Source: Planctomycetota bacterium
GTDB taxonomy: Bacteria; Planctomycetota; Planctomycetia; Pirellulales; Pirellulaceae
Direction: 5' to 3'
NCBI GenBank assembly: GCA_963204965.1
Contig: CAUJKA010000006.1
Location: 1-32,961 of the forward strand
Length of the DNA stretch: 32,961 nucleotides
The notes beneath the pieces were generated by a model. The model had not been told where the DNA came from, ran no database searches, and was given only the letters and a program-made list of their open reading frames with translations. Positions 17,040-26,353 of the stretch are shown piece by piece (position 1 is the stretch's first letter; every line of letters begins with the position of its first letter). The position numbers and the translations under genes were made by a program.

Positions 17040-17453
17040 TTACGCTCGCTCGCGGGTCAAAGTACACTCGCGCTGAATCACTAGACTGCGAGTGAAGAAA
17101 GGAACTGTGATCGCATTGTTGCTGTAGGGAACGACGATGCGGACGGTCACTGTAGGAGTAAACGTATCCAGGTTATTTGGAGTGACAGTAATCTGCGCAT
17201 TCCTGACTTTGCACGTTGTCAACTTTTGTCGAGCCGCTTGTTCGCATTCAACAGCTGAAGCACCTGGGATGATTCCTGTCCTCGCGCCTTCATAACAAGC
17301 TGCTTCTGTCGTGTTAAGCACCATGTTGGCATGTCCAAGCTCAAGTGACCCAAGCAACAGCGAGAAGAGGATCGGCGCAGTCAACGCGAACTCGACCGCT
17401 ACGGCGCCACTACGACGGGAACGACGATAAGGCTTGCGATTAAGTGTTGTCAT
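17040..17453 (-). CDS. TadE-like pseudopilin
   Basis: This is a 137-aa protein. Its N terminus is basic (RRSRRSG), then 'G|AVAVEFALTAPILFSLLLG', which matches the class IVb prepilin/TadE pattern with Gly at -1 and Glu at +5, followed by one transmembrane helix (about 17-38) and 'ELGHANMVLNTTEAACYEGAR'. The remaining periplasmic part ends in a beta-rich region. TadE proteins are minor pseudopilins of Flp/Tad pili or serve as exported membrane-anchored proteins. Here the prepilin peptidase and the Tad ATPases are not in the window. It follows the VWA protein after 45 nt, so it is the last gene of a likely operon. Confidence 0.85.
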   Translation of the reverse strand: MTTLNRKPYRRSRRSGAVAVEFALTAPILFSLLLGSLELGHANMVLNTTEAACYEGARTGIIPGASAVECEQAARQKLTTCKVRNAQITVTPNNLDTFTPTVTVRIVVPYSNNAITVPFFTRSLVIQRECTLTRERA

Positions 17454-17498
17454 GGGTGTTCTCTCGCTGATTGTCTCACTGAAATTCCAAAGCCTGAC

Positions 17499-18548
17499 TT
17501 AGTCGATTAAAACAACCGAAAGATTTCTAGCGATGGTTCGAAAGGCCTGGGTCAAATCTGTGTCATCATTAGCATGAAAGTGCCTGCCACCTTCTGTAGC
17601 TTCAGCAACCGATCGCATCAGTTGCTGATTGGCATCGGGACTAAAGGTAATGGTGTGTACTGTTTGCTGGGCGGCGACCGCGCTTGCTACAGTGACAATT
17701 GGACTTGGGCCCGCGTTATGTTGTCCATCAGTCATGACGATGATCGTCTTCACGGCGAACGGACGTGTGAGTGGATCGCGAAGCAACGAGTTAACGCCAG
17801 TCTGCAGACCCAAGCCGATTGCGGTAAAACCATTGGGCTGCAACGTTGATACGGCAGTACGTACGGTTCCTAGATTTTGTGTTAGCGGGACGACCTGAGC
17901 TGCCCCAGTCGAGTAAACGCTGAGCGAAACCTGAGCCAAAGGACTGGAAAGACTGAGTTCATCCAGGAAGACACCTACGGCTCGCTGCAATGCTTGTAGC
18001 CGAGTAACTCGGCCCATGCGTTCAGCCATCGAGCCCGAGACGTCTAAAACCAAAGCGACATCGCGAACATTTGCAGCGCTTGTCGCTGACTCTGTGGGAC
18101 CGAATTGATTCGCTTGGAAGGCTCGTCCGAAAAACAATGGCACAGTTCCGTCTGGTGAACCCGCATCGCGGCGTCCCTGAATTTTCACTGCGGACAGTTG
18201 TCGTGCGTTGGGAACAAACTGCAATCGATTGCCACTGGGCTGAATACCACCCAATTGAATGTCACCAAGAGATAGGGTTAGGCCTCGACCAGCGACCTCA
18301 TTCTTGCTGGCATATTCTCTTGCCGCAGCAATCGCTTGATTTCTGTTTTGCGCTCGCGCTAAAGTTGCCGCGCCGGCTCGGGCCGCAGCGTCGGTTGCCG
18401 TACGAAGTTCGGCTCGAACCACGTGCATGTAGGCCACGTCGACACTAAACATTGCACCGATTAGGAGAACAACGATCGTGACGACAATCAAGATCAGCAT
18501 GGCACCCCGACGATTTTGGCGAGCCTGTTTTCTATCGAAGTTCTTCAT
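17499..18548 (-). CDS. TadG-like protein with von Willebrand factor A domain
   Basis: This is a 349-aa protein. An N-terminal basic stretch and one transmembrane helix (about 16-36, 'AMLILIVVTIVVLLIGAMF') are followed by 'RAELRTATDAAARAGA', the typical TadG N-terminal segment. A VWA domain occupies about 160-345, with a complete metal-ion-dependent adhesion site: Asp169-x-Ser171-x-Ser173 ('DVSGSM'), Thr242 and Asp274 ('MTDGQ'). TadG proteins are minor pseudopilin-like or adhesion components of Tad systems; planctomycetes carry many copies. The start codon lies 3 nt after the stop of the upstream TadE gene, so the two are translationally coupled. Confidence 0.88.
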   Translation of the reverse strand: MKNFDRKQARQNRRGAMLILIVVTIVVLLIGAMFSVDVAYMHVVRAELRTATDAAARAGAATLARAQNRNQAIAAAREYASKNEVAGRGLTLSLGDIQLGGIQPSGNRLQFVPNARQLSAVKIQGRRDAGSPDGTVPLFFGRAFQANQFGPTESATSAANVRDVALVLDVSGSMAERMGRVTRLQALQRAVGVFLDELSLSSPLAQVSLSVYSTGAAQVVPLTQNLGTVRTAVSTLQPNGFTAIGLGLQTGVNSLLRDPLTRPFAVKTIIVMTDGQHNAGPSPIVTVASAVAAQQTVHTITFSPDANQQLMRSVAEATEGGRHFHANDDTDLTQAFRTIARNLSVVLID

Positions 18549-18551
18549 CGC

Positions 18552-18995
18552 CTATTCTTTCTGCATCTTGGCGGACACATCGATTGTTCGTCCGTTGAAG
18601 AGTCCGAGCCCGGTGTACGTTCTTGTGTTGGAACTTACCGTAATCCGTACCGCGACCTCTTGACCAGGTGCAGCGGAAGCCACGTTTGCTGGTGTTAATG
18701 TAATGTTCGCGGCGTTAATGCGGCGAGCTCGTAGAATGTCTGTGGCAAGGGTATTTGCTTGAGTCGAAGTACCATCGGGGCGGCTAGCATGCTTACACGC
18801 TTCATAGGCTGCTTCCACCATCGCTTGACGGCAGAACATGATGTTAGCGCCTTCTAATGCGCCGAAAACCAAGACTACGATGACTGGCAGACAAACAGCT
18901 AGCTCGACAGCAGCAGCGGCCCGCCGAGCGTGACATCTCAGGCTGGCATGCTTCTTGCGAGGACACAGTGTGTGTATTGATGGATTGTGAGTCAT
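18552..18995 (-). CDS. TadE-like pseudopilin, upstream copy
   Basis: This is a 147-aa protein. Residues 1-24 are basic and Cys/His-containing, then 'RRAAAAVELAVCLPVIVVLVF' gives a prepilin-like helix with Ala at -1 and Glu at +5. 'GANIMFCRQAMVEAAYEACKHA' and a beta-rich domain follow. The layout is that of TadE, and it is a diverged paralogue of the TadE encoded at 17040-17453. GGAAAG lies 5 nt before ATG 18995. Only 3 nt separate it from the TadG/VWA gene downstream. Whether Ala instead of Gly at -1 is processed is uncertain. Confidence 0.83.
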   Translation of the reverse strand: MTHNPSIHTLCPRKKHASLRCHARRAAAAVELAVCLPVIVVLVFGALEGANIMFCRQAMVEAAYEACKHASRPDGTSTQANTLATDILRARRINAANITLTPANVASAAPGQEVAVRITVSSNTRTYTGLGLFNGRTIDVSAKMQKE

Positions 18996-19048
18996 GTTGC
19001 TTTCCGCTCAAAGCCTAAGAGCTTGACTGGGTGCGTGAGCTTGCAGAA

Positions 19049-19498
19049 TTACTGCTTAGGCTGTTCGTCTTCAGAGTTCTTGACAGACTCTTCCGGCTGA
19101 AGCAAGTTGGCAACTCGATTAAAGTCTTCAGCAAGATCACCCCAGAAGTCACCCTTGCGCAGTTTGATTTCCGATACCTTTTCGCCGTTGGCCAAGGCGG
19201 ATAGACCGTGCTTGAGTCGGCTAATTGGACCTGCAAACCTATGGCTCATTTTGACAGTGTCATATAGAAATGCCGGCATGATGGCGAACATCAATACCAA
19301 CATGAGTGCATTCTTTTGTAGAGCAAGTACAAAGCTCTGTGCCATCGTGACGCCCGGCTCTCGCAGGAAAAGCTCGATCGTCAAAACGATGCACAGAAAA
19401 AGACCAATGAAGGCTAGCCAATGCAAAGAGACTCTTCGCACCAACGACAATTGAACGCGATTGTCGATCAGCAGCTTGCCACGATTGTTATTGGACAT
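19049..19498 (-). CDS. Small HAMP-domain membrane protein
   Basis: This is a 149-aa protein. Two transmembrane helices (about 26-46 and 65-85) flank a short periplasmic loop, followed by a HAMP domain (about 86-135) with 'GPISRLKHGLSALANGE' and 'KGDFWGDLAEDFNRVANLL'. The protein ends soon after in an acidic tail, without kinase, methyl-accepting or cyclase output. ATG 19498 is chosen because GAGGT lies 8 nt upstream; a GTG at 19513 opens the frame but overlaps that Shine-Dalgarno. The gene precedes the TadE-TadG-TadE genes by 53 nt on the same strand and may be the first gene of that operon. It could act as a signal relay or scaffold. Function is unknown. Confidence 0.8.
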   Translation of the reverse strand: MSNNNRGKLLIDNRVQLSLVRRVSLHWLAFIGLFLCIVLTIELFLREPGVTMAQSFVLALQKNALMLVLMFAIMPAFLYDTVKMSHRFAGPISRLKHGLSALANGEKVSEIKLRKGDFWGDLAEDFNRVANLLQPEESVKNSEDEQPKQ

Positions 19499-19879
19499 TG
19501 GAGCGTACCTCACAAAATTGGGACCGACCGAGTCGAAAAACTTCGATGGACTCAGTTCCGAACTCTAGGTTTTCAACCGAGCCTGTAGGTGATTTCTCAA
19601 CGCTAATCCCACAATTTGGGGTTTCCTGGTGTCGACTTTAACGATTGTTCCGAGGCGAATGGCAGGCGATTTAATGGGCTCATGAAAAGTATTGTTGATC
19701 GATGGGAGGGACGTGGTGGGTTTCGTACCTCAACCACACCCTACGATTTGGAACCAAACGGGTGATTTTGCGACCAAGGGAATGCAACATTTGCACTCTC
19801 TGTTTAGACTGGGAACGCTTGTGTTGAGGCACTCTTCAACGCGAATTGGGTCCGTTCTGTTCCTAACTAATGAATCTTC
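19499..19879. other. Divergent intergenic region upstream of the HAMP gene and the ELWxxDGT protein
   Basis: About 380 nt without a supported gene. A plus-strand frame at 19692-19883 overlaps the next start and shows no domain. The promoters of both divergent genes should be here, but no unambiguous hexamers are visible. Confidence 0.45.
19507..19511 (-). promoter_or_regulatory. Shine-Dalgarno site that sets the HAMP protein start
   Basis: Read on the minus strand this is GAGGT, 8 nt before ATG 19498. It overlaps the codons after the alternative GTG start, which makes the ATG the better choice. Confidence 0.6.
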
Positions 19880-22800
19880 ATGATGCGGCAACTTCGAGCT
19901 TTAATTGTCAATCGACTTCTATCCATTAAGCGACGTCTCTTCCGGAGATCGTTTAGAGATGGACGACAATATCAATCACCGTCGATTCAGTGGAAGCTGC
20001 TCTGCCCAGAACCACTGGAATCGCGTCGTGTGATGGCAGCGATGCCAGAACTGCTTGCGGACTTGAGTCAGTACTCAGATGCGATCGCCAATGTAACTCA
20101 AGTTGGCGAGATCACCTACTTCACCGCTTCTACCACCAGCACAGGCAAAGAACTTTGGCGGCTTGATACGAATTCATCGTTGGGCGCAACATTGGTGCAT
20201 GACATCCTGCCAGGCGTGGCGGGCTCCGATCCCGGGAGTCTGATCAACGTCGCCGGGACGCTTTACTTTGTTGCAGACGATGGCGCGTCCGGCCGCGAAT
20301 TGTGGAAGTCTAATGGAACCAGCGCAGGCACAACGCAGGTTGCGGACATTATTCTAGGCGAGACTGGATCGGAACCAACCGAGTTGACTGAACGTAATGG
20401 TGAACTGTTCTTCGCTGCCAGCAATGAAACTGAGGGTGTCGAGCTATGGAAATCAAATGGCACTGCGGCCGGAACGATCCAAGTTGCAGATTTGCAGAAT
20501 GGATTTGGCTCGTCATCACCAAAGTACCTTACAAATGTTAGTGGTTTGTTGTACTTCACGACGGACGATGGAGTCAACGGTCGCGAGCTTTGGAAGTCCA
20601 ATGGAACCCAAGCTGGCACAGCTATGGTCAAGGACATAGGGCTGGGAGATTACCCAGTGGGAATTGAACATGGCGCCAAGCCTCGCAATTTGACCAACGT
20701 CGGTGGCACGCTCTACTTCTCGGCTCAAAATGAAACCTCCGGCCGCGAGCTGTGGAAATCCAATGGAACCGAGGCTGGGACGGAAATGGTTGCCGACATC
20801 TTTGCCGGTAGTTACAGTTCGTCAGTTGATAAGCTGATCAATGTAGCTGGCGTGCTGTACTTCACTGCCGATGATGGAGTATCCGGTGTTGAGCTGTGGA
20901 AATCTGCTGGGACGGCTGGAAGCACTGAGCTGGTAGCAGACATTGGCTTCGACAACTCTTCTTCGTATCCCGACAACATGGTTGCAGTCAACAACCTGAT
21001 TTACTTCTCCGCCAACAATGAAAGTGGTGAAGAGCTTTGGAGATCTGACGGAAGTGCAGCCGGAACAGTGCTCGTCAAAGACATCAACGCTGGCTCGAAT
21101 AGTTCTTATCCCTATCAGCTTACGAACGTTGGAGGAAAGCTCTACTTCGCAGCCTCAACGCCTGAATTTGGCTTCGAGTTATGGACAAGTGATGGCAGCG
21201 AAAGCGGAACAGTTCAAGTACGTGATGTCCTTCCGGGCGTTCACAGTTCCTATCCGATACTGACTAATTCGAACGGCACTTTGTTGTTTTCCGCGACAAA
21301 TGCCAGCGGCGTTCAGTTATGGACGTCGCAAGGAACGCAGGCAACAACTACACCGAAAACCAGTGTTTCATTCGCTTCCGATGTGGACAGTAGCCCAGAG
21401 CAATTCACGGAAGTAGGAGATACGACCTTTTTCGTTGCTCGTTCGATTCAAGGCAATACAGAACTGTGGAAGACGGACGGAACAAGAACCAACACCGTCT
21501 TGGTCAAGGATATCAATCCTGGCGTCTTTGGTTCGTATCCGACCAACTTAACAAATGTTGGTGGTATTCTTTACTTCACAGCTCTTAACAGTGAAAACGG
21601 TTTTGAACTTTGGAAGTCGGATGGCACTCAGGCAGGAACGTTACAAGTAGCTGACATTGATCCAATAGGCAGCTCCTATCCACAGGATCTAACCAACGTT
21701 GGCGGAAGATTGTTTTTCACCGCAGACGATGGTCTAAATGGGCGTGAACTCTGGACGCTTGACGGCTCAACCCCAAGTATGGTGTTGGACATTTTCAATG
21801 GTACAGCTACTTCGAACCCAGAAAGTCTGGTCGATGTGGGTGGAGTGGCCTATTTCGTTGCCACATCGGAATCAAGCGGTACTGAACTGTGGAAGAGCGA
21901 TGGCACCAGCAATGGAACCGTACAAGTTAAGGACATCAATTTTGATATCGGGAGTTCTACGCCAACCAAATTGACCAACGTGGCAGGTGTGCTTTACTTC
22001 GTTGCGGATGATGGTGTCCATGGCCTAGAACTATGGAGATCTTCAGGTGATGCAATCAACACTCAGCTTGTAACAGATGTTCAATTAGGACCGGTCGGTT
22101 CTGACCCCAACTGGCTGACCAATGTTGCTGGCGTTCTTTTCCTCGCCGCGGATGATGGAACCAGTGGAGTCGAGCTTTGGAAGGTTGGAAGTAGTACTTC
22201 AAGCGCAGTACAGGTCAAGGATATTACTACTGGCAACTACGGCTCCAATCCTTCGTGGCTTACCAATGTTGGTGGCGTGATGTACTTCAGTGCCAATGAT
22301 GGAACTACCGGAGTTGAGCTCTGGAAATCAGATGGGTCCGCGAGTGGTACGATCCTGGTAAGCGATATTCAGATAGGTACCGATGCGCTTAATCTGCCCT
22401 TCAGTTCGTATCCTAGCAATCTTGTGAACGTCGCTGGATTACTATTTTTTGCAGCCAACGATGAGCGTGGAAATGAACTGTGGAAGTCCAACGGATCGGC
22501 AGTTGGTACTGTGCTGACACGGGACATTCACGCGGGCAGCTCTTCCACTGGCTTGGCCAATAGTTCGAACCCAACTCATTTAGCAAACGCTGGTGGAATC
22601 TTGTATTTCAGCGCGAACGATGGCGTTCATGGCCTTGAGCCTTGGAGTTTCTCTCCAAACGAGACGCCGACTGATATTGTCATTAGCAATCCGTACGTTC
22701 CGCTAGGATTAGCTGTTGGCTCAACAGTAGCGACTCTAAACACGGTGGACAGCGACGCTTTGGACACTCATGTCTATTCGTTGGTAACAGGTACTGGCGA

Positions 22801-23554
22801 TAACGACAATGCAAAGTTCACGATCAGTGGCAATGTGTTGAAGGCAGCACAGACGCTTAGCTTCACTGGCACTTCGGTCTATTCGATTCGCCTAAGATCG
22901 ACCGACGATGGTGGTTTGTTCGTCGAGAAGCAGTTTCAGATCCGAGTGATTCCTGTTGCCAACAATGATGATGCTCCGACGATCAAGAATGTTGCGGTCA
23001 CGCTGAACGTCTTGGCTAACGACTCGCACCCAGAAGGTTTTAACGTTGAAATTGTCGACGCTCCGCCTACAACGTCTGGAGTTCTGGAACTGCAGTCAGA
23101 CATGTCGATTCGCTTTGTGCCAGCTAACAACTTTGTCGGAATCGCTAGCCTAACCTACAGGTTGTTCAGTGGAACTGGAGTTGTTTCCAATCTTGCGACT
23201 GCAAGGTTTGGAGTCGCAGCAACGGCCAAGCAGAATCCTTGGTGGAACCTGGATGTCGATGCAAACACGATCGTGACACCATCCGACGCACTTAGGATTA
23301 TCAATGTGCTGAACGATCCCAACTCGGTCCGTTTAGTCGGATCGCAACCTGCCGCAGCACCGTATTTGGATGTGACAGGCGATGGGCGGTACACGCCTTC
23401 CGATGCGCTGCAAGTGATTAACCACTTGAACGCAAATCGCAGCGGAGAAGGAGAATCCACCGCATATGCGACTAACGTTAAATTGGTTTTCGCTTTTGCA
23501 TCACCTCTGATCGAAGACGTGGATAGTCTTACAACGAAGAAGCGAAGTCGGTGA
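19880..23554 (+). CDS. Large ELWxxDGT-repeat surface protein with cadherin-like and dockerin-like domains
   Basis: This is a 1224-aa protein. Residues 1-55 are Arg-rich without a hydrophobic core and contain 'PLESRRVMAA', a motif seen near the N termini of many planctomycetal surface proteins, so export may not use a classical signal peptide. About 17-18 ELWxxDGT/ELWKSNGTxxGT repeats of 47-52 residues (about 60-935) probably fold into beta-propellers. Cadherin/Ig-like segments follow (about 940-1025 and 1030-1115). A dockerin-like pair ends the protein: calcium loops at Asp1125-Asp1136 and Asp1164-Asp1175, each ending in 'TPSDAL'. No Shine-Dalgarno is seen before the double ATG at 19880. The product is likely an extracellular or cell-surface protein in adhesion or polymer binding; the true ligand is unknown. 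A hairpin follows at 23563-23604. Confidence 0.88.
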   Translation: MMRQLRALIVNRLLSIKRRLFRRSFRDGRQYQSPSIQWKLLCPEPLESRRVMAAMPELLADLSQYSDAIANVTQVGEITYFTASTTSTGKELWRLDTNSSLGATLVHDILPGVAGSDPGSLINVAGTLYFVADDGASGRELWKSNGTSAGTTQVADIILGETGSEPTELTERNGELFFAASNETEGVELWKSNGTAAGTIQVADLQNGFGSSSPKYLTNVSGLLYFTTDDGVNGRELWKSNGTQAGTAMVKDIGLGDYPVGIEHGAKPRNLTNVGGTLYFSAQNETSGRELWKSNGTEAGTEMVADIFAGSYSSSVDKLINVAGVLYFTADDGVSGVELWKSAGTAGSTELVADIGFDNSSSYPDNMVAVNNLIYFSANNESGEELWRSDGSAAGTVLVKDINAGSNSSYPYQLTNVGGKLYFAASTPEFGFELWTSDGSESGTVQVRDVLPGVHSSYPILTNSNGTLLFSATNASGVQLWTSQGTQATTTPKTSVSFASDVDSSPEQFTEVGDTTFFVARSIQGNTELWKTDGTRTNTVLVKDINPGVFGSYPTNLTNVGGILYFTALNSENGFELWKSDGTQAGTLQVADIDPIGSSYPQDLTNVGGRLFFTADDGLNGRELWTLDGSTPSMVLDIFNGTATSNPESLVDVGGVAYFVATSESSGTELWKSDGTSNGTVQVKDINFDIGSSTPTKLTNVAGVLYFVADDGVHGLELWRSSGDAINTQLVTDVQLGPVGSDPNWLTNVAGVLFLAADDGTSGVELWKVGSSTSSAVQVKDITTGNYGSNPSWLTNVGGVMYFSANDGTTGVELWKSDGSASGTILVSDIQIGTDALNLPFSSYPSNLVNVAGLLFFAANDERGNELWKSNGSAVGTVLTRDIHAGSSSTGLANSSNPTHLANAGGILYFSANDGVHGLEPWSFSPNETPTDIVISNPYVPLGLAVGSTVATLNTVDSDALDTHVYSLVTGTGDNDNAKFTISGNVLKAAQTLSFTGTSVYSIRLRSTDDGGLFVEKQFQIRVIPVANNDDAPTIKNVAVTLNVLANDSHPEGFNVEIVDAPPTTSGVLELQSDMSIRFVPANNFVGIASLTYRLFSGTGVVSNLATARFGVAATAKQNPWWNLDVDANTIVTPSDALRIINVLNDPNSVRLVGSQPAAAPYLDVTGDGRYTPSDALQVINHLNANRSGEGESTAYATNVKLVFAFASPLIEDVDSLTTKKRSR

Positions 23555-23562
23555 GTGCAACA

Positions 23563-23604
23563 TGAAGAGAAGTGCGACTCCAACGACTCAACCACTTCTC
23601 TTCA
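23563..23604. terminator. Long perfect inverted repeat between convergent genes
   Basis: TGAAGAGAAGTG (23563-23574) and CACTTCTCTTCA (23593-23604) pair perfectly over 12 bp around an 18-nt loop that itself repeats CGACTC. It lies in the 74-nt gap between the ELWxxDGT gene and the convergent glycoside hydrolase gene. No T tract follows on either strand, so it is a symmetrical hairpin, likely a bidirectional 3' end signal, not a textbook terminator. Confidence 0.6.
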
Positions 23605-23628
23605 ATTCACTTAACCTCTGCCTCGAAT

Positions 23629-26271
23629 CTATTTGACCTTCCAGACTTGAAACTCGGTCAATCCTGATCTTGCTTGACCTTGATGAGTCATAACGATGCG
23701 GACTTTTGAGGCCGTAGTCGGAGAAACGCGGACTTCGATTAGCAAGTTTCCAACAATGGTCTCGGGAGACTGCTTGAGCTTTTCCAGTTTCTGCCACTGC
23801 TTGCCATCCCAAGCTTCCAGGGTAAAGCTCTTAGGTAGCTGTACTCCGCCGCGATCGTCATAGAATCCCACATCGACGCGATCAAATGCCTCGGGTTTAC
23901 CGAAATCGACTTCGAACCAATCTTCGGTATTAGGTGATTGGTAGCAAGTCCAGCGATTTCGAGGCTGAGGAGCAAAGCCGATCATTCCATCGACCGCTTC
24001 GATCACGATGTCATACGGCGATGTGAACGATGCCGATGCTTTAGGGAAGTCGTGCCCAGGGCGCATCGCCGCAAGATTGCCTTCTGGCGGTGAGGGTGGT
24101 GACAAATCTTGATTCGAAGGCCCCCACGCTTCAATCTCAGTCAGCCCGATCTGCTTTCCCTTCGCTGAAGATGCATCGATCCGAATCTTAGACGTTTTGG
24201 ATGTCCGAATCTGATAGCGCGCCTGATCACCCTGCGGATTGGGCGGGATGCTGCTATCTGTGACGCGCTGCCAAGCGCCGTTAATCCACGCGGAGATCGA
24301 GGTGTCTGTTGGCGTCCGGACTAGGCTTTCACCGTCGTCGTTCAACCAGTAGAGAGCAACCGATTGAATCACTCTAGGTGTACCGAAGTCAACTTCGAAC
24401 CAATGAACGTCCGTATCTGATAGGGCCGTCGTCCATCGATTGGGCGGCGATTGATGATACCAATAGTTACCGTCAATCGCTTTCAATACGGCCGTTGATG
24501 CCGCCGTCGAGGATGCAGTGGCTTTGGGATAAAGTCCAAGCGAGTTGTTGACAGCCAAGTTGACTTGATAGTCCATTGGATCGACTGTTTCAACGGTGGA
24601 TGGAAGGTCGATCTGTACGCGGGACAGATCTTTGGATGTGTGCACAACCTTGCCATTCACCTTCACTTGAAGTCCCTCGCCGGCTCGATACTTTTGTCCA
24701 GTTCGGTCCCAGACGATAGAGATGTCATGTTGACGATAACGCAGGTTATCGACGGCAAAATAGTCCCAGTCGGTTGCCAGCGGATCGATGGTCAAGCGTT
24801 CTGTGTCACTTGTTTGAATACCGATCAAGCCTGTTAGAACCAGATCGACAAAGCTTGAGTGAAAATAATGCTCGCTGTGGTTGTATCCGTCATGGCCCTC
24901 CCACGAGCCAGTGTCAGGATGACAAGCCTCAGCAATGTAGGGCTGGCCGTTCTTGCGATGAGACTTCGCGAATATTTGCAAAAGTCCGACGTAGTCGCGG
25001 CGAGTTACAAATTTCTGATCGTAGTTGTGTAACAGATTGGCCATCGCTTTGAGAGTCTGCGATGTTGCGTAGGGCCATGACTGACCGCTCCACCAACAAC
25101 AGCTCGGGGAGAGATAGTACATCGGATCGTTCAGTTCGACAGATCGTGGACCGTACTTGGCTGCGAAGTAGTTTTCGTCCATCAAGAATTTCCAGGCCGC
25201 TTCGTAGCCTTTGTCTGGCAAGTTGAATTGCCAAGGCACAAAGCCGATCTCTTCCCGTCCGCGTTCGCTTCCCGCGTGCTTTCCCGTTTCGTAGACTAGC
25301 GACCCAGCGGCTACGTCAAACCCATCGCGAGTCTCTTTGTTCATGTTGCGGTGGAGGAAAAACTGACGCTTCGGATCCCAAAGCGATTGCTGCATGTTCT
25401 CCTTAATGCTCTTGGCTTTCTCCTTAAATTGGCTGGCTGTCGTCGAGTCGCCCTTCAGGTCCGCGACTTGCGCGATGGCTTGAGCATCGGCCCAAAGGTA
25501 GCTGTTGAGCGTTGGACGAAATCCTGGAGCTCCTCGCAAAATGTCCTGCGACTGACGGCTGTTGATGTTGAACTCCATGCCGTCGTCATGACCGTTCTGC
25601 CAGAAGAGCCCTTTGTCCGCGACGAAGTGCTTCTTCTCCCAGCCTTGGTAATTCTTGATCATGTCGGGCAATAGGTCACCGATCAGCTTGCGATTGGGAT
25701 GGACGTTGTGGAGCGCCCAAATCGAATCGCTGAGCCAGCAACTGTAGTTTCTTGGCTGAGCTCCTGGAGTACGAAACCAATAGCGCGCGAAATCGTATCC
25801 AACTTGCGGCGATCGCAGCCAACGCGCTTCGTACATTTGATGACCGGCAGGGCAACTGATCGCACCATACTGTCCAGACCAAAACGGACGATCGATGAAC
25901 TCAGTAAAGGTGTAGCCATCTTTAGGCGAACCATACACCAAATGCTTCGTCAATAACTCCCAGCGGTAGTAATAGGTAGTCGTGATGTCCGCATCGGGAC
26001 AATCGAAGAACGGAATGTTCTGTTGGTACCATCGCCAGTCTTGGTTATCCCAAAACGTCTCTCGCTTTAGCACTTGGCTAGGATCAAGTACATCAAAGTG
26101 AGATGGAATTTGAATGCTGTTGATGTCAAGTATGTTTCCAGCGTTCAAGCTGGCAGCGTTGCTTGCTACGACTTCTTGCGCCGATGCGACTTGGAAAATC
26201 TGAGTGGAACTTAAAACGCAAGTGGCCAAGAGAAAGGCGAAGGAAATAGCAGGAAATTTATGTGACAACAT
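23629..26271 (-). CDS. Secreted glycoside hydrolase, GH63/MGH1-like (alpha/alpha)6 domain with two F5/8 type C domains
   Basis: This is an 880-aa exported enzyme. A signal peptide covers residues 1-31 ('FPAISFAFLLATCVLSS', cut near 'VASA|QE'). About 65-510 form an (alpha/alpha)6 glycosidase of the GH63/MGH1-like group. 'NGHDDGMEFN' (about 226-235) corresponds to the conserved acid region of these enzymes, 'WWSGQSWPYATSQTL' to their WxGPxWP segment, and 'YNHSEHYFHSSF' to the end of the active site. A short beta segment follows, then two discoidin-like carbohydrate-binding domains (about 570-719 and 732-880), each ending in 'LTE(I/F)(E/Q)xW'. The substrate is probably an alpha-linked glycan, but this is not readable from sequence. 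ATG 26271 is preferred to a TTG at 26286; neither has a clear Shine-Dalgarno. An ECF sigma factor gene lies 82 nt upstream on the same strand. Confidence 0.85.
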   Translation of the reverse strand: MLSHKFPAISFAFLLATCVLSSTQIFQVASAQEVVASNAASLNAGNILDINSIQIPSHFDVLDPSQVLKRETFWDNQDWRWYQQNIPFFDCPDADITTTYYYRWELLTKHLVYGSPKDGYTFTEFIDRPFWSGQYGAISCPAGHQMYEARWLRSPQVGYDFARYWFRTPGAQPRNYSCWLSDSIWALHNVHPNRKLIGDLLPDMIKNYQGWEKKHFVADKGLFWQNGHDDGMEFNINSRQSQDILRGAPGFRPTLNSYLWADAQAIAQVADLKGDSTTASQFKEKAKSIKENMQQSLWDPKRQFFLHRNMNKETRDGFDVAAGSLVYETGKHAGSERGREEIGFVPWQFNLPDKGYEAAWKFLMDENYFAAKYGPRSVELNDPMYYLSPSCCWWSGQSWPYATSQTLKAMANLLHNYDQKFVTRRDYVGLLQIFAKSHRKNGQPYIAEACHPDTGSWEGHDGYNHSEHYFHSSFVDLVLTGLIGIQTSDTERLTIDPLATDWDYFAVDNLRYRQHDISIVWDRTGQKYRAGEGLQVKVNGKVVHTSKDLSRVQIDLPSTVETVDPMDYQVNLAVNNSLGLYPKATASSTAASTAVLKAIDGNYWYHQSPPNRWTTALSDTDVHWFEVDFGTPRVIQSVALYWLNDDGESLVRTPTDTSISAWINGAWQRVTDSSIPPNPQGDQARYQIRTSKTSKIRIDASSAKGKQIGLTEIEAWGPSNQDLSPPSPPEGNLAAMRPGHDFPKASASFTSPYDIVIEAVDGMIGFAPQPRNRWTCYQSPNTEDWFEVDFGKPEAFDRVDVGFYDDRGGVQLPKSFTLEAWDGKQWQKLEKLKQSPETIVGNLLIEVRVSPTTASKVRIVMTHQGQARSGLTEFQVWKVK

Positions 26272-26353
26272 AAGTTGGATTTTCAAGATGGGATACTTTT
26301 AAGTCGCTGCGTTCACGATCAACTTTTGCGATAGGGCTGCAAATAGTACAGAA

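Noticed and set aside
19692..19883. 63-codon plus-strand frame before the ELWxxDGT gene
   Set aside because: There is no motif, and it overlaps the start of the large gene in another frame.
20100..22680. Dense repeats that could suggest a CRISPR array or transposon repeats
   Set aside because: They are degenerate repeats of about 150 bp that encode the ELWxxDGT protein motif in frame; there are no spacers and no identical repeats.
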